Shown: in pieces, positions 7,532-14,775 of the stretch
Layout of the letters: every line of letters starts with the position of its first letter
Position numbering within the stretch: the first letter of the stretch is position 1
Source of the DNA: CAZRIE01 sp964600075
GTDB lineage: Bacteria > Bacteroidota > Bacteroidia > Flavobacteriales > Flavobacteriaceae
Direction: 5' to 3'
Assembly: GCA_964600075.1 (NCBI GenBank)
Contig: CAZRIE010000071.1
Span: 1-22,248, forward strand
Length of the DNA: 22,248 nucleotides
Made by a program: the position numbers and the translations under genes
Notes under the pieces: generated by a model
Seen by the model: only the letters and a program-made list of their open reading frames with translations
Database searches by the model: none
What the model was told of the DNA's origin: nothing

Positions 7532-8287
7532 TTAATTCCATCGTTTATTATTAAACTGATTTTTTTTCCAATACCACATTATAAAAAAGCCGACAACAGC
7601 ACCGCCGACATGAGCCATGTAGGCCGTGTTGCTTGGACTAAAAAAGGATTGTCCAGAAATAGCCGAAATTACATCTAAAAGAATAATTCCGGGAATAAAA
7701 TATTTCGCCTTAATAGGAATAGGTAAAAAAATCAGCATAAGTTCTGCGTTAGGATTCATCATACCGAATGCTGCCAAAATACCCATAATACAGCCAGATG
7801 CCCCGACCATTCTAGCATAGAAAATATCATTAAACCGGGGAAACGCATCTTTTAGTAGTCCTATTTGATTTTCAGTCAAACCACTTATGAGCTCATTAGA
7901 ACTGAACATCTGTACTATTTGATCGCTTGTTAATCCGGTATTAGTCAATTCTGTCAATATTCCAGCGTAGTTGAAATAGTAAGAACCTACTTGAAAAAGA
8001 ACCGCTCCCAAACCTGCTGAAAAATATAGGAATAAAAACCTGTTTTTCCCTAAACTTCGTTCTACGGGTGTTCCGAACATCCATAGCGCAAACATATTAA
8101 ATGCAATGTGCATAAAGCCACCGTGCATGAACATATGGGTGAAAATTTGCCAGAATTCAAAGTTTTCGTTTTTTGGAAACCAAAGGGAAAACCACTGGTA
8201 CATCTGGTCGCTGTAAATAGAAGTCGCCACAAAAAACAACACGTTTATTATAATCAAATGTTTTACCGCCTCGGTCAGTCTTCCCAT
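7532..8287 (-). CDS. Rhomboid family intramembrane serine protease (first copy)
   Basis: A 251-residue rhomboid protease with S164 in GASGCIMG and H226 in MAHVGGAVVGF as the predicted catalytic pair, plus the HGGFMHIAFN block at about 55-64. Compared with the adjacent rhomboid it carries a hydrophilic insert (about 110-158) between transmembrane segments, before the serine helix. It lacks the basic C-terminal tail. The ATG is the base after the mutL stop codon, so translation is likely coupled to mutL. Substrate unknown. Confidence 0.94.
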   Translation of the reverse strand: MGRLTEAVKHLIIINVLFFVATSIYSDQMYQWFSLWFPKNENFEFWQIFTHMFMHGGFMHIAFNMFALWMFGTPVERSLGKNRFLFLYFSAGLGAVLFQVGSYYFNYAGILTELTNTGLTSDQIVQMFSSNELISGLTENQIGLLKDAFPRFNDIFYARMVGASGCIMGILAAFGMMNPNAELMLIFLPIPIKAKYFIPGIILLDVISAISGQSFFSPSNTAYMAHVGGAVVGFFIMWYWKKNQFNNKRWN

Positions 8288-10138
8288 CTAAATAAATTTT
8301 TTATCAATATCATTTTCAGTAATGGTAATGTATATAGGTTTGTTAAAAGGACTTACAGTTGCATCGGTACAAGCGAAAAGGTCGTTGACCAGGGCCAACT
8401 GCGAATGGCTGTCGAGAACTTCGCCCGTCTTTACAGCCAAAGTTTTGGCCAAGGTTTTCGATAGGATATCGGTCTGCGAGAAACTTTGACCGTTTATATC
8501 TTGCTGATAGTCGGCAATCAATTGGTCGAGTATTATGCTTACTTCGCTTTCAGCTACCAATAGCGGCACTCCCGTAACAGTAATCGACTCGCCATCTAGT
8601 TTTTCAAAAATAAACCCGATGGAGCGCAGTATACTTTTAATTTCTTTTAACGTATTGATTTCCGAATTCGAAAAGGGCAAAGTTAAGGGAAACAATAGTT
8701 GTTGGCTAATGGCATCTTTAACCGTGCTATTTTTTAAGAACTTTTCGTATAACACGCGCTGGTGCGCGCGGCTCTGATCGATTACGACCATACCTGATTT
8801 TATGGTTGTTACAATATACTTTCTGCGTATTTGAAAGGTGGTCGCTACTTCTTCGGGCATTTCCTTTTCTCCCTTGAAAATTGAGCCTGTGATGGTATCG
8901 GATTCATAACTGATACTGTTCGAGACATCGTCTTTGCCCATTCTTGATTCCATACCCACATAAAGACTTTCCCAGCCCTTGCTATTCTGTTTTTTATAGA
9001 TGTGTACGCCTTTGCCATTGTTCTGAATTTCCCGAAAGGGATTGAAGCCTGCATCTATACTAACTTGTGGTTGTACGGCCGATTTATTTTTAAACCCGTA
9101 GGGTGTTTGTAAATTGGGGTCGTGTTCAAAGTCTAAAGCGGGAATGATATTGAATTGACCCAAGCTATGTTTTATGGCTGACCGCAAAATAGCGTATAAG
9201 GTATGCTCATCGTCGAACTTAACTTCTGTCTTTGTTGGATGGATATTAATATCTATGGAAGCCGGATCGACCTCGAGGTAGAGAAAATACCCCGGATAAG
9301 TGTCAGATTTAATGAGACCATCAAAGGCCGCAACTACGGCGTGGTGCAGATACGGACTTCTGATAAACCGATTGTTGACAAAGAAAAACTGCTCTCCACG
9401 ACTCTTTTTTGCAAATTCAGGTTTCGTGATAAACCCCTTGATTTGAACCATGGGGGTTTCTTCTTCTACGGGAACCAGTTTTTGGTTCGTTCGTTTGCCA
9501 AAAATATGAACGATTCGTTTTCTATAATTATCCGAGGGCAAATTAAAAAGCTCACTGCCATTGTTATAATAATGAAAAGCTACTTTTGGATGCGCCAATG
9601 CCAAGCGATGAAATTCATCGGTAATGTGCCGCAACTCTACATGATTGGATTTCAGAAAATTACGCCGTGCCGGAATATTGAAAAACAGATTTTTAACGGA
9701 CATTGATGTACCTTTTGGCGTAACACTTACTTCTTGAAAAATAACTTTGCTGCCTTCAATTTTCAGGTGCGTTCCAACTTCTTCCGTTTCGAGTTTGGTT
9801 TGCATCTCGACATGTGCAATGGCTGCAATCGAAGCCAAAGCCTCACCGCGAAAGCCCTTGGTATTCAGGTTGAAAAGGTCTTCCGCTTTCTGTATTTTAG
9901 AAGTGGCGTGCCGTTCAAAACTCAATCGTGCATCGGTAGCACTCATGCCGATACCGTCATCGACGACTTGTATTAAGGCCTTTCCACCATCTTTCACAAT
10001 CAGTTTTATGCTCGTCGCACCAGCATCTAAGGCGTTCTCAAGAAGTTCTTTGACCACCGAAGCGGGACGTTGAACTACTTCACCTGCTGCTATTTGGTTG
10101 GCAACATGGTCCGGTAATAGTTTGATGATATCCGCCAT
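8288..10138 (-). CDS. mutL: DNA mismatch repair protein MutL
   Basis: A 616-residue MutL that links mismatch recognition by MutS to downstream repair. The N-terminal GHKL ATPase is intact: ELLENALDAG (31-40, catalytic E and N), DDGIGM (60-65), RHATSKI (76-82), TKGFRGEALAS (93-103), then DINIHPTKTEVKF (296-308). The C-terminal dimerisation domain starts at about 432. At 454-465 it reads DQSRAHQRVLYE where endonuclease-type MutL has DQHAxxExxxxE, so the motif H and first E are replaced by S and Q. The late CPHGRP-type motif is also not evident (it reads CTDATVSPFNKP). Nicking activity is therefore doubtful. The ATG overlaps the stop of the preceding small gene (TAATG) and the stop abuts the rhomboid ATG. 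Confidence 0.96.
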   Translation of the reverse strand: MADIIKLLPDHVANQIAAGEVVQRPASVVKELLENALDAGATSIKLIVKDGGKALIQVVDDGIGMSATDARLSFERHATSKIQKAEDLFNLNTKGFRGEALASIAAIAHVEMQTKLETEEVGTHLKIEGSKVIFQEVSVTPKGTSMSVKNLFFNIPARRNFLKSNHVELRHITDEFHRLALAHPKVAFHYYNNGSELFNLPSDNYRKRIVHIFGKRTNQKLVPVEEETPMVQIKGFITKPEFAKKSRGEQFFFVNNRFIRSPYLHHAVVAAFDGLIKSDTYPGYFLYLEVDPASIDINIHPTKTEVKFDDEHTLYAILRSAIKHSLGQFNIIPALDFEHDPNLQTPYGFKNKSAVQPQVSIDAGFNPFREIQNNGKGVHIYKKQNSKGWESLYVGMESRMGKDDVSNSISYESDTITGSIFKGEKEMPEEVATTFQIRRKYIVTTIKSGMVVIDQSRAHQRVLYEKFLKNSTVKDAISQQLLFPLTLPFSNSEINTLKEIKSILRSIGFIFEKLDGESITVTGVPLLVAESEVSIILDQLIADYQQDINGQSFSQTDILSKTLAKTLAVKTGEVLDSHSQLALVNDLFACTDATVSPFNKPIYITITENDIDKKFI

Positions 10139-10446
10139 TATTTCGGAAAGAATATAGAGAGGTCAAAATCGAAGATGTAAAGTACGATCAAGGCCAAAAT
10201 GGCCAGAATGACCACCATTCGCATTTTGAGATTTCGGTCGCCCTGGCGTCGCGATTCTGCCATGGCATTACCGAACTTTCCTTTTAAGCCCCTAGGTGTA
10301 TTTAGGGTGCTACGGTATTTGTCAAATTTTGGTTCAATTTTGAACGGACTACCCTCGCCCTTATCGTCAAAGTAACGGGGCGAATAGTCGAACTTTTTGT
10401 TTCCTCTTAGTCTTGTGAATTTGCTTAGCATTCCCATGAATTTCAA
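10138..10446 (-). CDS. Small single-pass membrane protein upstream of mutL
   Basis: A 102-residue hypothetical protein. The first 70 residues are hydrophilic and basic (LRGNKKFDYSPRYFDDKGEG, ESRRQGDRNLKMR) and end in one transmembrane helix (about 76-92) followed by a short tail. Homologues in flavobacterial genomes are, as I recall, sometimes annotated 'riboflavin synthase subunit beta'. Nothing here resembles that enzyme; the label probably comes from the ribH gene next door. The start may be 10446, or Met6 at 10431; no clear ribosome-binding site decides. The stop overlaps mutL in TAATG, so the protein is coupled to mutL. It heads the minus-strand run from 10446 to 5638. Confidence 0.8.
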   Translation of the reverse strand: MKFMGMLSKFTRLRGNKKFDYSPRYFDDKGEGSPFKIEPKFDKYRSTLNTPRGLKGKFGNAMAESRRQGDRNLKMRMVVILAILALIVLYIFDFDLSIFFPK

Positions 10447-10459
10447 AGTTACTCAAAAT

Positions 10460-10488
10460 CAAAAAATATGCCGTACTGAGTATGCCAA
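10460..10488 (-). promoter_or_regulatory. Candidate promoter for the small membrane protein-mutL-rhomboid run
   Basis: On the minus strand TTG (10486-10488) lies 17 bp upstream of TATTTTTTG (10460-10468), which is the Bacteroidota -7 box with one extra T. It sits 14 bp before the first ATG of the run. The match is imperfect in both box and spacing. Confidence 0.35.
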
Positions 10489-10630
10489 AATTTGTTAACA
10501 AGAGCTTGAGTTCAGACACAACTATACCGTCCGGGAATTACTAGGTATAAGGTAGAAGAATTTATAAAAGAGGAGAGTAGTTAAAAGTAAGCGAAAAAGT
10601 TTAAACGAGTTCATATTACGAAAGGTCTGA

Positions 10631-10705
10631 ATGAACCCAAGAACAATATTTAAAAATATTTTAGGTTTACTTTTTTGCGGTATTCAGGCTAGCAATTTGA
10701 CTTAG
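10631..10705 (+). other. Signal-peptide-like mini-ORF (24 codons) in the ribH-downstream spacer
   Basis: ATG at 10631 opens MNPRTIFKNILGLLFCGIQ and stops at TAG after 24 codons. It has a basic start and a hydrophobic core, like a signal peptide with nothing attached. It could be a leader peptide, a relic of a lost secreted protein, or chance. It is antisense to the transcripts on either side, and I saw no promoter or ribosome-binding site. Confidence 0.2.
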
Positions 10706-10725
10706 ATATTTCGATTTTTTTGAAT

Positions 10726-11208
10726 TTATGCTCCAAGTATCGCCATTTTGATAGCGGCGATAGCGGCCTCTGTACCTTTATTACCATGTTTGCCACCACT
10801 TCTTTCGCGGGCCTGTTGTATGGTGTTGTCGGTAAGAACACAAAAAATTACAGGCGTATCGAACTGTACATTTAAATTTTTGATGCCCTGGGCGGTGGCA
10901 CTACAAACGAAATCGAAGTGTTTGGTTTCACCTTGTATAACACTGCCGATGGCAACGACCGCATCTACGTCTCGAGTGGTAATCAGTTTTTTACAACCAA
11001 AAGTCAGTTCAAAACTACCCGGAACATCCCAACGTATAATATTTTTTTCTTGTGCTCCACAGTCCAATAATGTGTCGAGAGCACCCGAATATAGGCTCTC
11101 GGTGATTTCAGAATTCCATTCAGAAACAACGATCCCAAACCGAAGGTCTTTCGCATTTGGGATCGTTGTTTTATCGTAGACCGATAAGTTTTTGTTGGCT
11201 GTGGCCAT
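10726..11208 (-). CDS. ribH: 6,7-dimethyl-8-ribityllumazine synthase
   Basis: A 160-residue lumazine synthase that condenses 5-amino-6-ribitylaminouracil with 3,4-dihydroxy-2-butanone 4-phosphate in the penultimate step of riboflavin synthesis. Diagnostic blocks are FGIVVSEWN (24-32), WDVPGSFELTFGCKKL (60-75), AIGSVIQGETKHFDFVC (86-102) with the catalytic histidine H97, and the phosphate-binding ARERSGGKHGNKG region (133-145). Length is typical. It starts 11 bp after the TPR protein stop, so the two are probably one transcript. The 279-bp spacer downstream separates it from the mutL run and holds a small AT-rich dyad (aatattt...aaatatt near 10647) but no strong terminator. Confidence 0.96.
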   Translation of the reverse strand: MATANKNLSVYDKTTIPNAKDLRFGIVVSEWNSEITESLYSGALDTLLDCGAQEKNIIRWDVPGSFELTFGCKKLITTRDVDAVVAIGSVIQGETKHFDFVCSATAQGIKNLNVQFDTPVIFCVLTDNTIQQARERSGGKHGNKGTEAAIAAIKMAILGA

Positions 11209-11219
11209 TAGATAGTTTC

Positions 11220-11987
11220 TTAGTTCGAACTTTTTGCCATTCCGATAAATGCATCGATGGTACGGGCCTCATCAGATGAAGCGTACTCGCCTTTTATGCG
11301 CTGAAAATATTGTAGCGCCTTATCGTTCTGGTTCAAATCTAAAGCGGAAACACCGGCTTTGTATAAAAATTTTGGGGCCGTATAGTCGTTTTTGCTATGT
11401 GCTATTGCCTTATCGTAGAATGCCAGTGCATCTTCAGGTTGGCCGAGTTGCATGAAGGCATCACCTAGGCCTCCTTTGGCCAAAGCGCCCAAAATATCGT
11501 CATCAGAGCTGAATTTTTCAAGATGGGAAATGGCTTCTTGGTACTTTTGCATGTTCAAGTAGGCCATTCCTGCGGAATAATTTGCCAGATTCGCAGCTTT
11601 GGTACCACTGTATTCGTCAATGATATCTAAAAACCCATATTTACCTTCGGCACCGTTCAGTGCTAGATTATATAGAGAATCTTTCGCCGTAGTACTGCTT
11701 AAGGCTTGATCGAAATACTGCTGCGGATAGTACATTTCATTCGCTGCACTGGCTTCTTTGGGTTTTTCGACGAACTGCACATAGGCCAAATATCCCAAAA
11801 CGCCTACTGCAACAACCCCAATGATGCCCAAAATATAGTTTTGGTTCTTTGCTACCCAGGCCTCGGTCTTGGAAGCACTCTCGTCTAAGGTGCTAAAAAC
11901 CTCCGCTGTTGCGCTTTCTTGCTCTGCTAATTCTTGCTCTTCCGCTTTATTCTTCGGTTTGAATCCGCGCTTTTTATATGTAGCCAT
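11220..11987 (-). CDS. Membrane-anchored tetratricopeptide repeat protein (YfgM-like topology)
   Basis: A 255-residue protein with a charged 48-residue cytosolic N-terminus, one transmembrane helix (about 51-70), and a periplasmic region of TPR-like helical pairs. These include AANLANYSAGMAYLNMQKYQ (131-150), ALAKGGLGDAFMQLGQPEDA (168-187) and FLYKAGVSALDLNQNDKA (207-224). The topology is that of YfgM-type proteins, which assist the secretion apparatus; applying that role here is inference. It begins about 115 bp from the divergent recF and is followed after 11 bp by ribH. A -7 box is present at 12009-12016. Confidence 0.85.
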   Translation of the reverse strand: MATYKKRGFKPKNKAEEQELAEQESATAEVFSTLDESASKTEAWVAKNQNYILGIIGVVAVGVLGYLAYVQFVEKPKEASAANEMYYPQQYFDQALSSTTAKDSLYNLALNGAEGKYGFLDIIDEYSGTKAANLANYSAGMAYLNMQKYQEAISHLEKFSSDDDILGALAKGGLGDAFMQLGQPEDALAFYDKAIAHSKNDYTAPKFLYKAGVSALDLNQNDKALQYFQRIKGEYASSDEARTIDAFIGMAKSSN

Positions 11988-12008
11988 CCTGTTTTTTTAA
12001 AGGTCGCG

Positions 12009-12016
12009 CAAAAATA
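12009..12016 (-). promoter_or_regulatory. -7 box for the TPR protein-ribH operon
   Basis: The minus strand reads TATTTTTG, an exact TAnnTTTG match, 21 bp upstream of the ATG at 11987. A TTTG lies upstream but at 11-bp spacing, shorter than usual, so only the -7 half is well supported. Confidence 0.5.
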
Positions 12017-12052
12017 AAGTTTTTATCCAAAACCCGAAGGGTATTTATTCGT

Positions 12053-12060
12053 TATTTTTG
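12053..12060 (+). promoter_or_regulatory. -7 box for recF
   Basis: TATTTTTG exactly matches TAnnTTTG, 42 bp upstream of the preferred recF ATG at 12103. The upstream TTG/ATG codons at 12058-12063 overlap or abut this box. They would fall at or before the transcription start, which argues against the longer reading frame. No -33 element is obvious. Confidence 0.5.
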
Positions 12061-12102
12061 ATGTTTTCATTAGCATCAGTACTAAAATCGGTAATACGGC
12101 AC

Positions 12103-13182
12103 ATGTTTTTAAAGAAATTGTCCCTTATCAACTACAAGAACTTTGATTCACAAAATTTTGATTTCGACGAAAAGATCAACTGTCTTGTTGGGCCGAACGG
12201 GATAGGAAAGACTAATGTGCTCGATGCGGTGTATCACCTCACGTTCGGAAAAAGTTACTTCAATCCCGTTTCCACGCAGAATATTCGACACAATGAAGAT
12301 TTTTTTATGATTGATGGCGAATTCCAAAAAAAGGAAAGAGAAGAGAAAATCGTTTGCAGCCTTAAACGTGGAACAAAAAAAATCATCAAGCGCAATGGAA
12401 AAGCGTATGACAGACTTTCCGAACATATCGGATTATTACCGCTTGTCATTATTTCACCGGCGGACCGAGACCTTATACTAGAGGGTAGCGATACCCGCCG
12501 TAAGTTTATAGATGGGGTCATTTCGCAATCGGACAAGAAATATCTGCAAGATCTTATAAAATATCATAAAGTGCTCGCCCAGCGTAACTCGCTTTTGAAA
12601 TATTTTGCGGCAAACCGTACGTTCGATAAAGACGCTCTTTCTGTTTATAACACGCAATTGGAAGACTACGGCACCGATATTTTTAACAAACGTGTCGCTT
12701 TTCTCGAAGCGTTTATTCCTATTTTTAAAGAGCAGTATATTGCTATTTCTGGAGGAAATGAAGAAGTATCGCTAGTTTACGAAAGCAAATTGCTGCATGA
12801 AGGCCTCTTGTCACTTTTGGAAAATAGTGTTGAAAAAGATAGGGCGCTACAATATACTTCTGCTGGCATACATAAAGATGATCTTGGTTTTGAGATTGCA
12901 GGCCATCCCATTAAAAAATTCGGTAGTCAAGGTCAGCAAAAATCATTTTTAATTGCCCTGAAATTTGCTCAGTTTCACTTTATCAAAGAAGAGTCGAAAA
13001 CTACTCCCATTTTATTATTGGACGATATTTTTGATAAACTAGATGAGCACCGCGTAGGGCATATCGTAGCATTGGTCGATAATGAGAATTTCGGCCAGAT
13101 ATTCATTAGCGATACCCATGCCGAACGCACCGAAAATGTGGTGAAACAAATACATCAGTCGTATAGAATATTTAAGTTGTAA
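12103..13182 (+). CDS. recF: DNA replication and repair protein RecF
   Basis: A 359-residue SMC-like ATPase that loads RecA at gaps with RecO and RecR. Walker A is GPNGIGKTN (30-38), the ABC signature is KFGSQGQQKS (272-281), Walker B is ILLLDDIFDKLD (303-314), and the D-loop/H-loop region ends in SDTHAERT. The start at 12103 (MFLKKLSLINYKNF) matches the family N-terminus. The in-frame extension to 12058 (15 extra codons) runs into the promoter box and is rejected. It is divergent from the TPR protein gene. A 282-bp gap containing a MITE-like palindrome separates it from the next plus-strand gene. Confidence 0.95.
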   Translation: MFLKKLSLINYKNFDSQNFDFDEKINCLVGPNGIGKTNVLDAVYHLTFGKSYFNPVSTQNIRHNEDFFMIDGEFQKKEREEKIVCSLKRGTKKIIKRNGKAYDRLSEHIGLLPLVIISPADRDLILEGSDTRRKFIDGVISQSDKKYLQDLIKYHKVLAQRNSLLKYFAANRTFDKDALSVYNTQLEDYGTDIFNKRVAFLEAFIPIFKEQYIAISGGNEEVSLVYESKLLHEGLLSLLENSVEKDRALQYTSAGIHKDDLGFEIAGHPIKKFGSQGQQKSFLIALKFAQFHFIKEESKTTPILLLDDIFDKLDEHRVGHIVALVDNENFGQIFISDTHAERTENVVKQIHQSYRIFKL

Positions 13183-13189
13183 ATTAAGA

Positions 13190-13346
13190 GGCTGTTTTGA
13201 AATATGTCAATTATTTTTTTATGCCCCTTTTTGCGCCATTCTTCGTTAAATTTTTATACCGTAGCTAAGGCTATGCTAGGAAATTTTGCCTAAAATAGCA
13301 TCAAAAATCACATGTATAAATTCTAATCTCATATTTCAAAACAGAG
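13190..13346. mobile_element. MITE-like near-palindromic element with 15-bp perfect terminal inverted repeats
   Basis: ctgttttgaaatatg (13192-13206) and catatttcaaaacag (13330-13344) are perfect inverted repeats at the two ends of a 153-bp segment. The interior is also roughly self-complementary (patches such as tttat, tttttg and aaattt recur in register on both arms), so a transcript could fold into one long hairpin. The outer bases gaggctgttttgaaa resemble terminal repeats of Bacteroidota insertion sequences; that is recollection. There is no ORF inside. It sits 8 bp after the recF stop and may also end recF transcription. A core word of this element recurs at 14776-14796. Confidence 0.65.
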
Positions 13347-13464
13347 TCTAAGTCAAGAATTTAAAAAGTGAATTGCTAAAAGGAAAATTTAAAAATTTAA
13401 GGAAGGAGCGGTTAATATATTCCCTTGACCTTTTTCCTCGGTCAACTATTTAATTGATTAGCGC

Positions 13465-13884
13465 GTGAAAATAATTTTTGTAATAGGATTTTGTTTTTTT
13501 TTCTTTGGATGTACAAATAGTATTTCCAAAGATGATTTAGAAATGTTAAGCGGTTATTGGGAAATCAATAAGGTCATTTTTTCAAATGGAAAAACCAAAG
13601 AATATAATGTGAATACCAGTGTCGATTACATTCAGTTCGAAGGTTTAAAGGGGTTCCGAAAAAAAGTACAACCCAAATTGAACGGAACTTACCAAACCTC
13701 CGATGATGCCGAAGCTTTCCTGATTTCTGAAATCGACGGAAACTTTTTCATCATTTATAAGACAGAACTCAGTGAATGGTCCGAGCAGTTGGTACGGCTA
13801 AATTCTGACACCTTTTCCGTAGTAAACGAACACGATGTTCGCTATGTTTACAAAAGATTTGAACCCATTTCTATTTCTGAATAA
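13465..13884 (+). CDS. Lipocalin-like lipoprotein, function unknown
   Basis: A 139-residue predicted lipoprotein. The signal peptide is short and very hydrophobic (MKIIFVIGFCFFFFGC), with the lipid-attachment cysteine at C16. The mature part begins with a LSGYWEINKVIFSNGKTKEY-type strand, followed by alternating beta strands, as in small lipocalin-like domains. No catalytic residues are apparent. The start is GTG at 13465, chosen because the signal peptide begins there. It overlaps the DUF721 gene by one base (TAATG), so the two are translationally coupled. A ttgacc...ggtcaa dyad (13425-13430 and 13440-13445) lies about 20 bp upstream and could be an operator or chance. Confidence 0.8.
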   Translation: MKIIFVIGFCFFFFGCTNSISKDDLEMLSGYWEINKVIFSNGKTKEYNVNTSVDYIQFEGLKGFRKKVQPKLNGTYQTSDDAEAFLISEIDGNFFIIYKTELSEWSEQLVRLNSDTFSVVNEHDVRYVYKRFEPISISE

Positions 13885-14180
13885 TGGCAAAACGAAAAAA
13901 CGACAACCTTAACATGAGCGATGCTCTGAAAGAGTTTATCAAGGAGAATCGTTTACAAAAAGGTATGGACAAGGTCGAGGCACGCGAAGCCTGGGCAGCC
14001 CTAATGGGCAATGGAGTGAACAATTATACCACGGCCATTGAACTTCGGGGTAATACGTTGTTCGTCGCATTATCGTCTTCTGTACTTCGGGAGGAACTAA
14101 GTATGGGTAAATCAAAAATAATTACAATGCTCAACGAAGAATTGGGCAAAGACTTAATTAAGAAATTGGTACTACGATAA
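13884..14180 (+). CDS. DUF721 (DciA-like) protein
   Basis: A 98-residue DUF721 protein. The core pattern is present: AREAWAALMGNGVNNYTTAI, then ELRGNTLFVALSSSVLREEL and a closing helix. This is the KH-like domain shared with DciA, the ancestral loader of the replicative helicase DnaB. DciA proteins are common in bacteria that lack DnaC/DnaI, which fits Bacteroidota; a helicase-loading role is inferred from the family. Short flavobacterial versions consist of little more than the domain. It is coupled to the upstream lipoprotein gene (TAATG) and ends at the convergent terminator with ndk. Proximity to recF fits a replication/repair neighbourhood. Confidence 0.87.
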   Translation: MAKRKNDNLNMSDALKEFIKENRLQKGMDKVEAREAWAALMGNGVNNYTTAIELRGNTLFVALSSSVLREELSMGKSKIITMLNEELGKDLIKKLVLR

Positions 14181-14182
14181 AA

Positions 14183-14215
14183 ACCTGTCAACCTAAGAAT
14201 ATTAGGCTGACAGGT
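14183..14215. terminator. Bidirectional rho-independent terminator between the DUF721 gene and ndk
   Basis: acctgtca (14183-14190) pairs with tgacaggt (14208-14215), and cctaa (14192-14196) pairs with ttagg (14202-14206), with one a/c mismatch and a 5-nt loop. On the minus strand a run of T follows directly, so it is strong for ndk. On the plus strand the T content after the stem is weaker. Confidence 0.88.
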
Positions 14216-14235
14216 CTTGGTTTAAATCTCGAATA

Positions 14236-14655
14236 TTAATAAATTTCACGACCCGAAAAATGAAAAGAGCCTTCAATAGCGGCATTTTCATCACTATCAG
14301 ATCCGTGTACCGCATTTTCGGCAATATCTGTTGCAAATAACTTTCTAATTGTGCCTTCAGCTGCTTCTTCGGGATTGGTCGCTCCGATAAGTGCCCGAAA
14401 ATCTTCAACTGCATTATCTTTTTCCAAGATAGCGGATACGATAGGCCCACGGGTCATAAAACCGACCAGTTCACCGTAAAATGGACGTTCTTTGTGCACG
14501 GCATAAAATTCCTGGGCATCTCTTTTGCTCAGTTGTGTATATTTCATGGCGACGATTTTGAAACCTGCGGAGGTAATTTTCTCTAAAATACCACCGATAT
14601 GGCCATTCTCAACCGCATCGGGCTTTATCATCGTAAATGTTCTGTTTGTTGTCAT
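14236..14655 (-). CDS. ndk: Nucleoside diphosphate kinase
   Basis: A 139-residue NDK that transfers the gamma-phosphate of NTPs to NDPs through a phosphohistidine. The family is recognised from TFTMIKPDAVENGHIGGIL, YAVHKERPFYGELVGFM, the nucleotide-site region IGATNPEEAAEGTIRKLF, and NAVHGSDS, whose histidine is the phosphorylated residue. The start is ATG at 14655 (MTTNRTFTMIKPDAV). A longer reading from TTG 14673 runs into the promoter box and is rejected. The gene is monocistronic, with a consensus promoter at 14671-14700 and a hairpin terminator at 14183-14215. Confidence 0.97.
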   Translation of the reverse strand: MTTNRTFTMIKPDAVENGHIGGILEKITSAGFKIVAMKYTQLSKRDAQEFYAVHKERPFYGELVGFMTRGPIVSAILEKDNAVEDFRALIGATNPEEAAEGTIRKLFATDIAENAVHGSDSDENAAIEGSFHFSGREIY

Positions 14656-14670
14656 TTTAAAAATTTTGGG

Positions 14671-14700
14671 CAAAAATACGCTTTATTCCATAATCGGCAA
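14671..14700 (-). promoter_or_regulatory. Consensus Bacteroidota promoter of ndk
   Basis: On the minus strand TTG (14698-14700), a 19-bp spacer, then TATTTTTG (14671-14678) match the -33/-7 pattern of the Bacteroidota primary sigma factor. The ATG is 15 bp downstream of the -7 box, giving a very short leader. This is the best promoter match in the window. Confidence 0.8.
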
Positions 14701-14775
14701 CTATTGAACTAGTCTTGAGTTTTAGTTTTGAACCGAGATTTTCCGCCTTTGGGGCCTAATGAAGACTTTTTTGAG

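Noticed and set aside
9203..9706. 167-codon plus-strand ORF inside mutL
   Set aside because: It is antisense to conserved MutL ATPase-domain sequence and has no recognisable domain or promoter.
12058..12102. Upstream start for recF (TTG/ATG at 12058-12063)
   Set aside because: It overlaps or abuts the TATTTTTG promoter box and adds residues not typical of RecF; ATG 12103 gives the family N-terminus.
14656..14673. Longer ndk start at TTG 14673
   Set aside because: The codon lies within the -7 box of a consensus promoter; ATG 14655 gives the standard NDK N-terminus.
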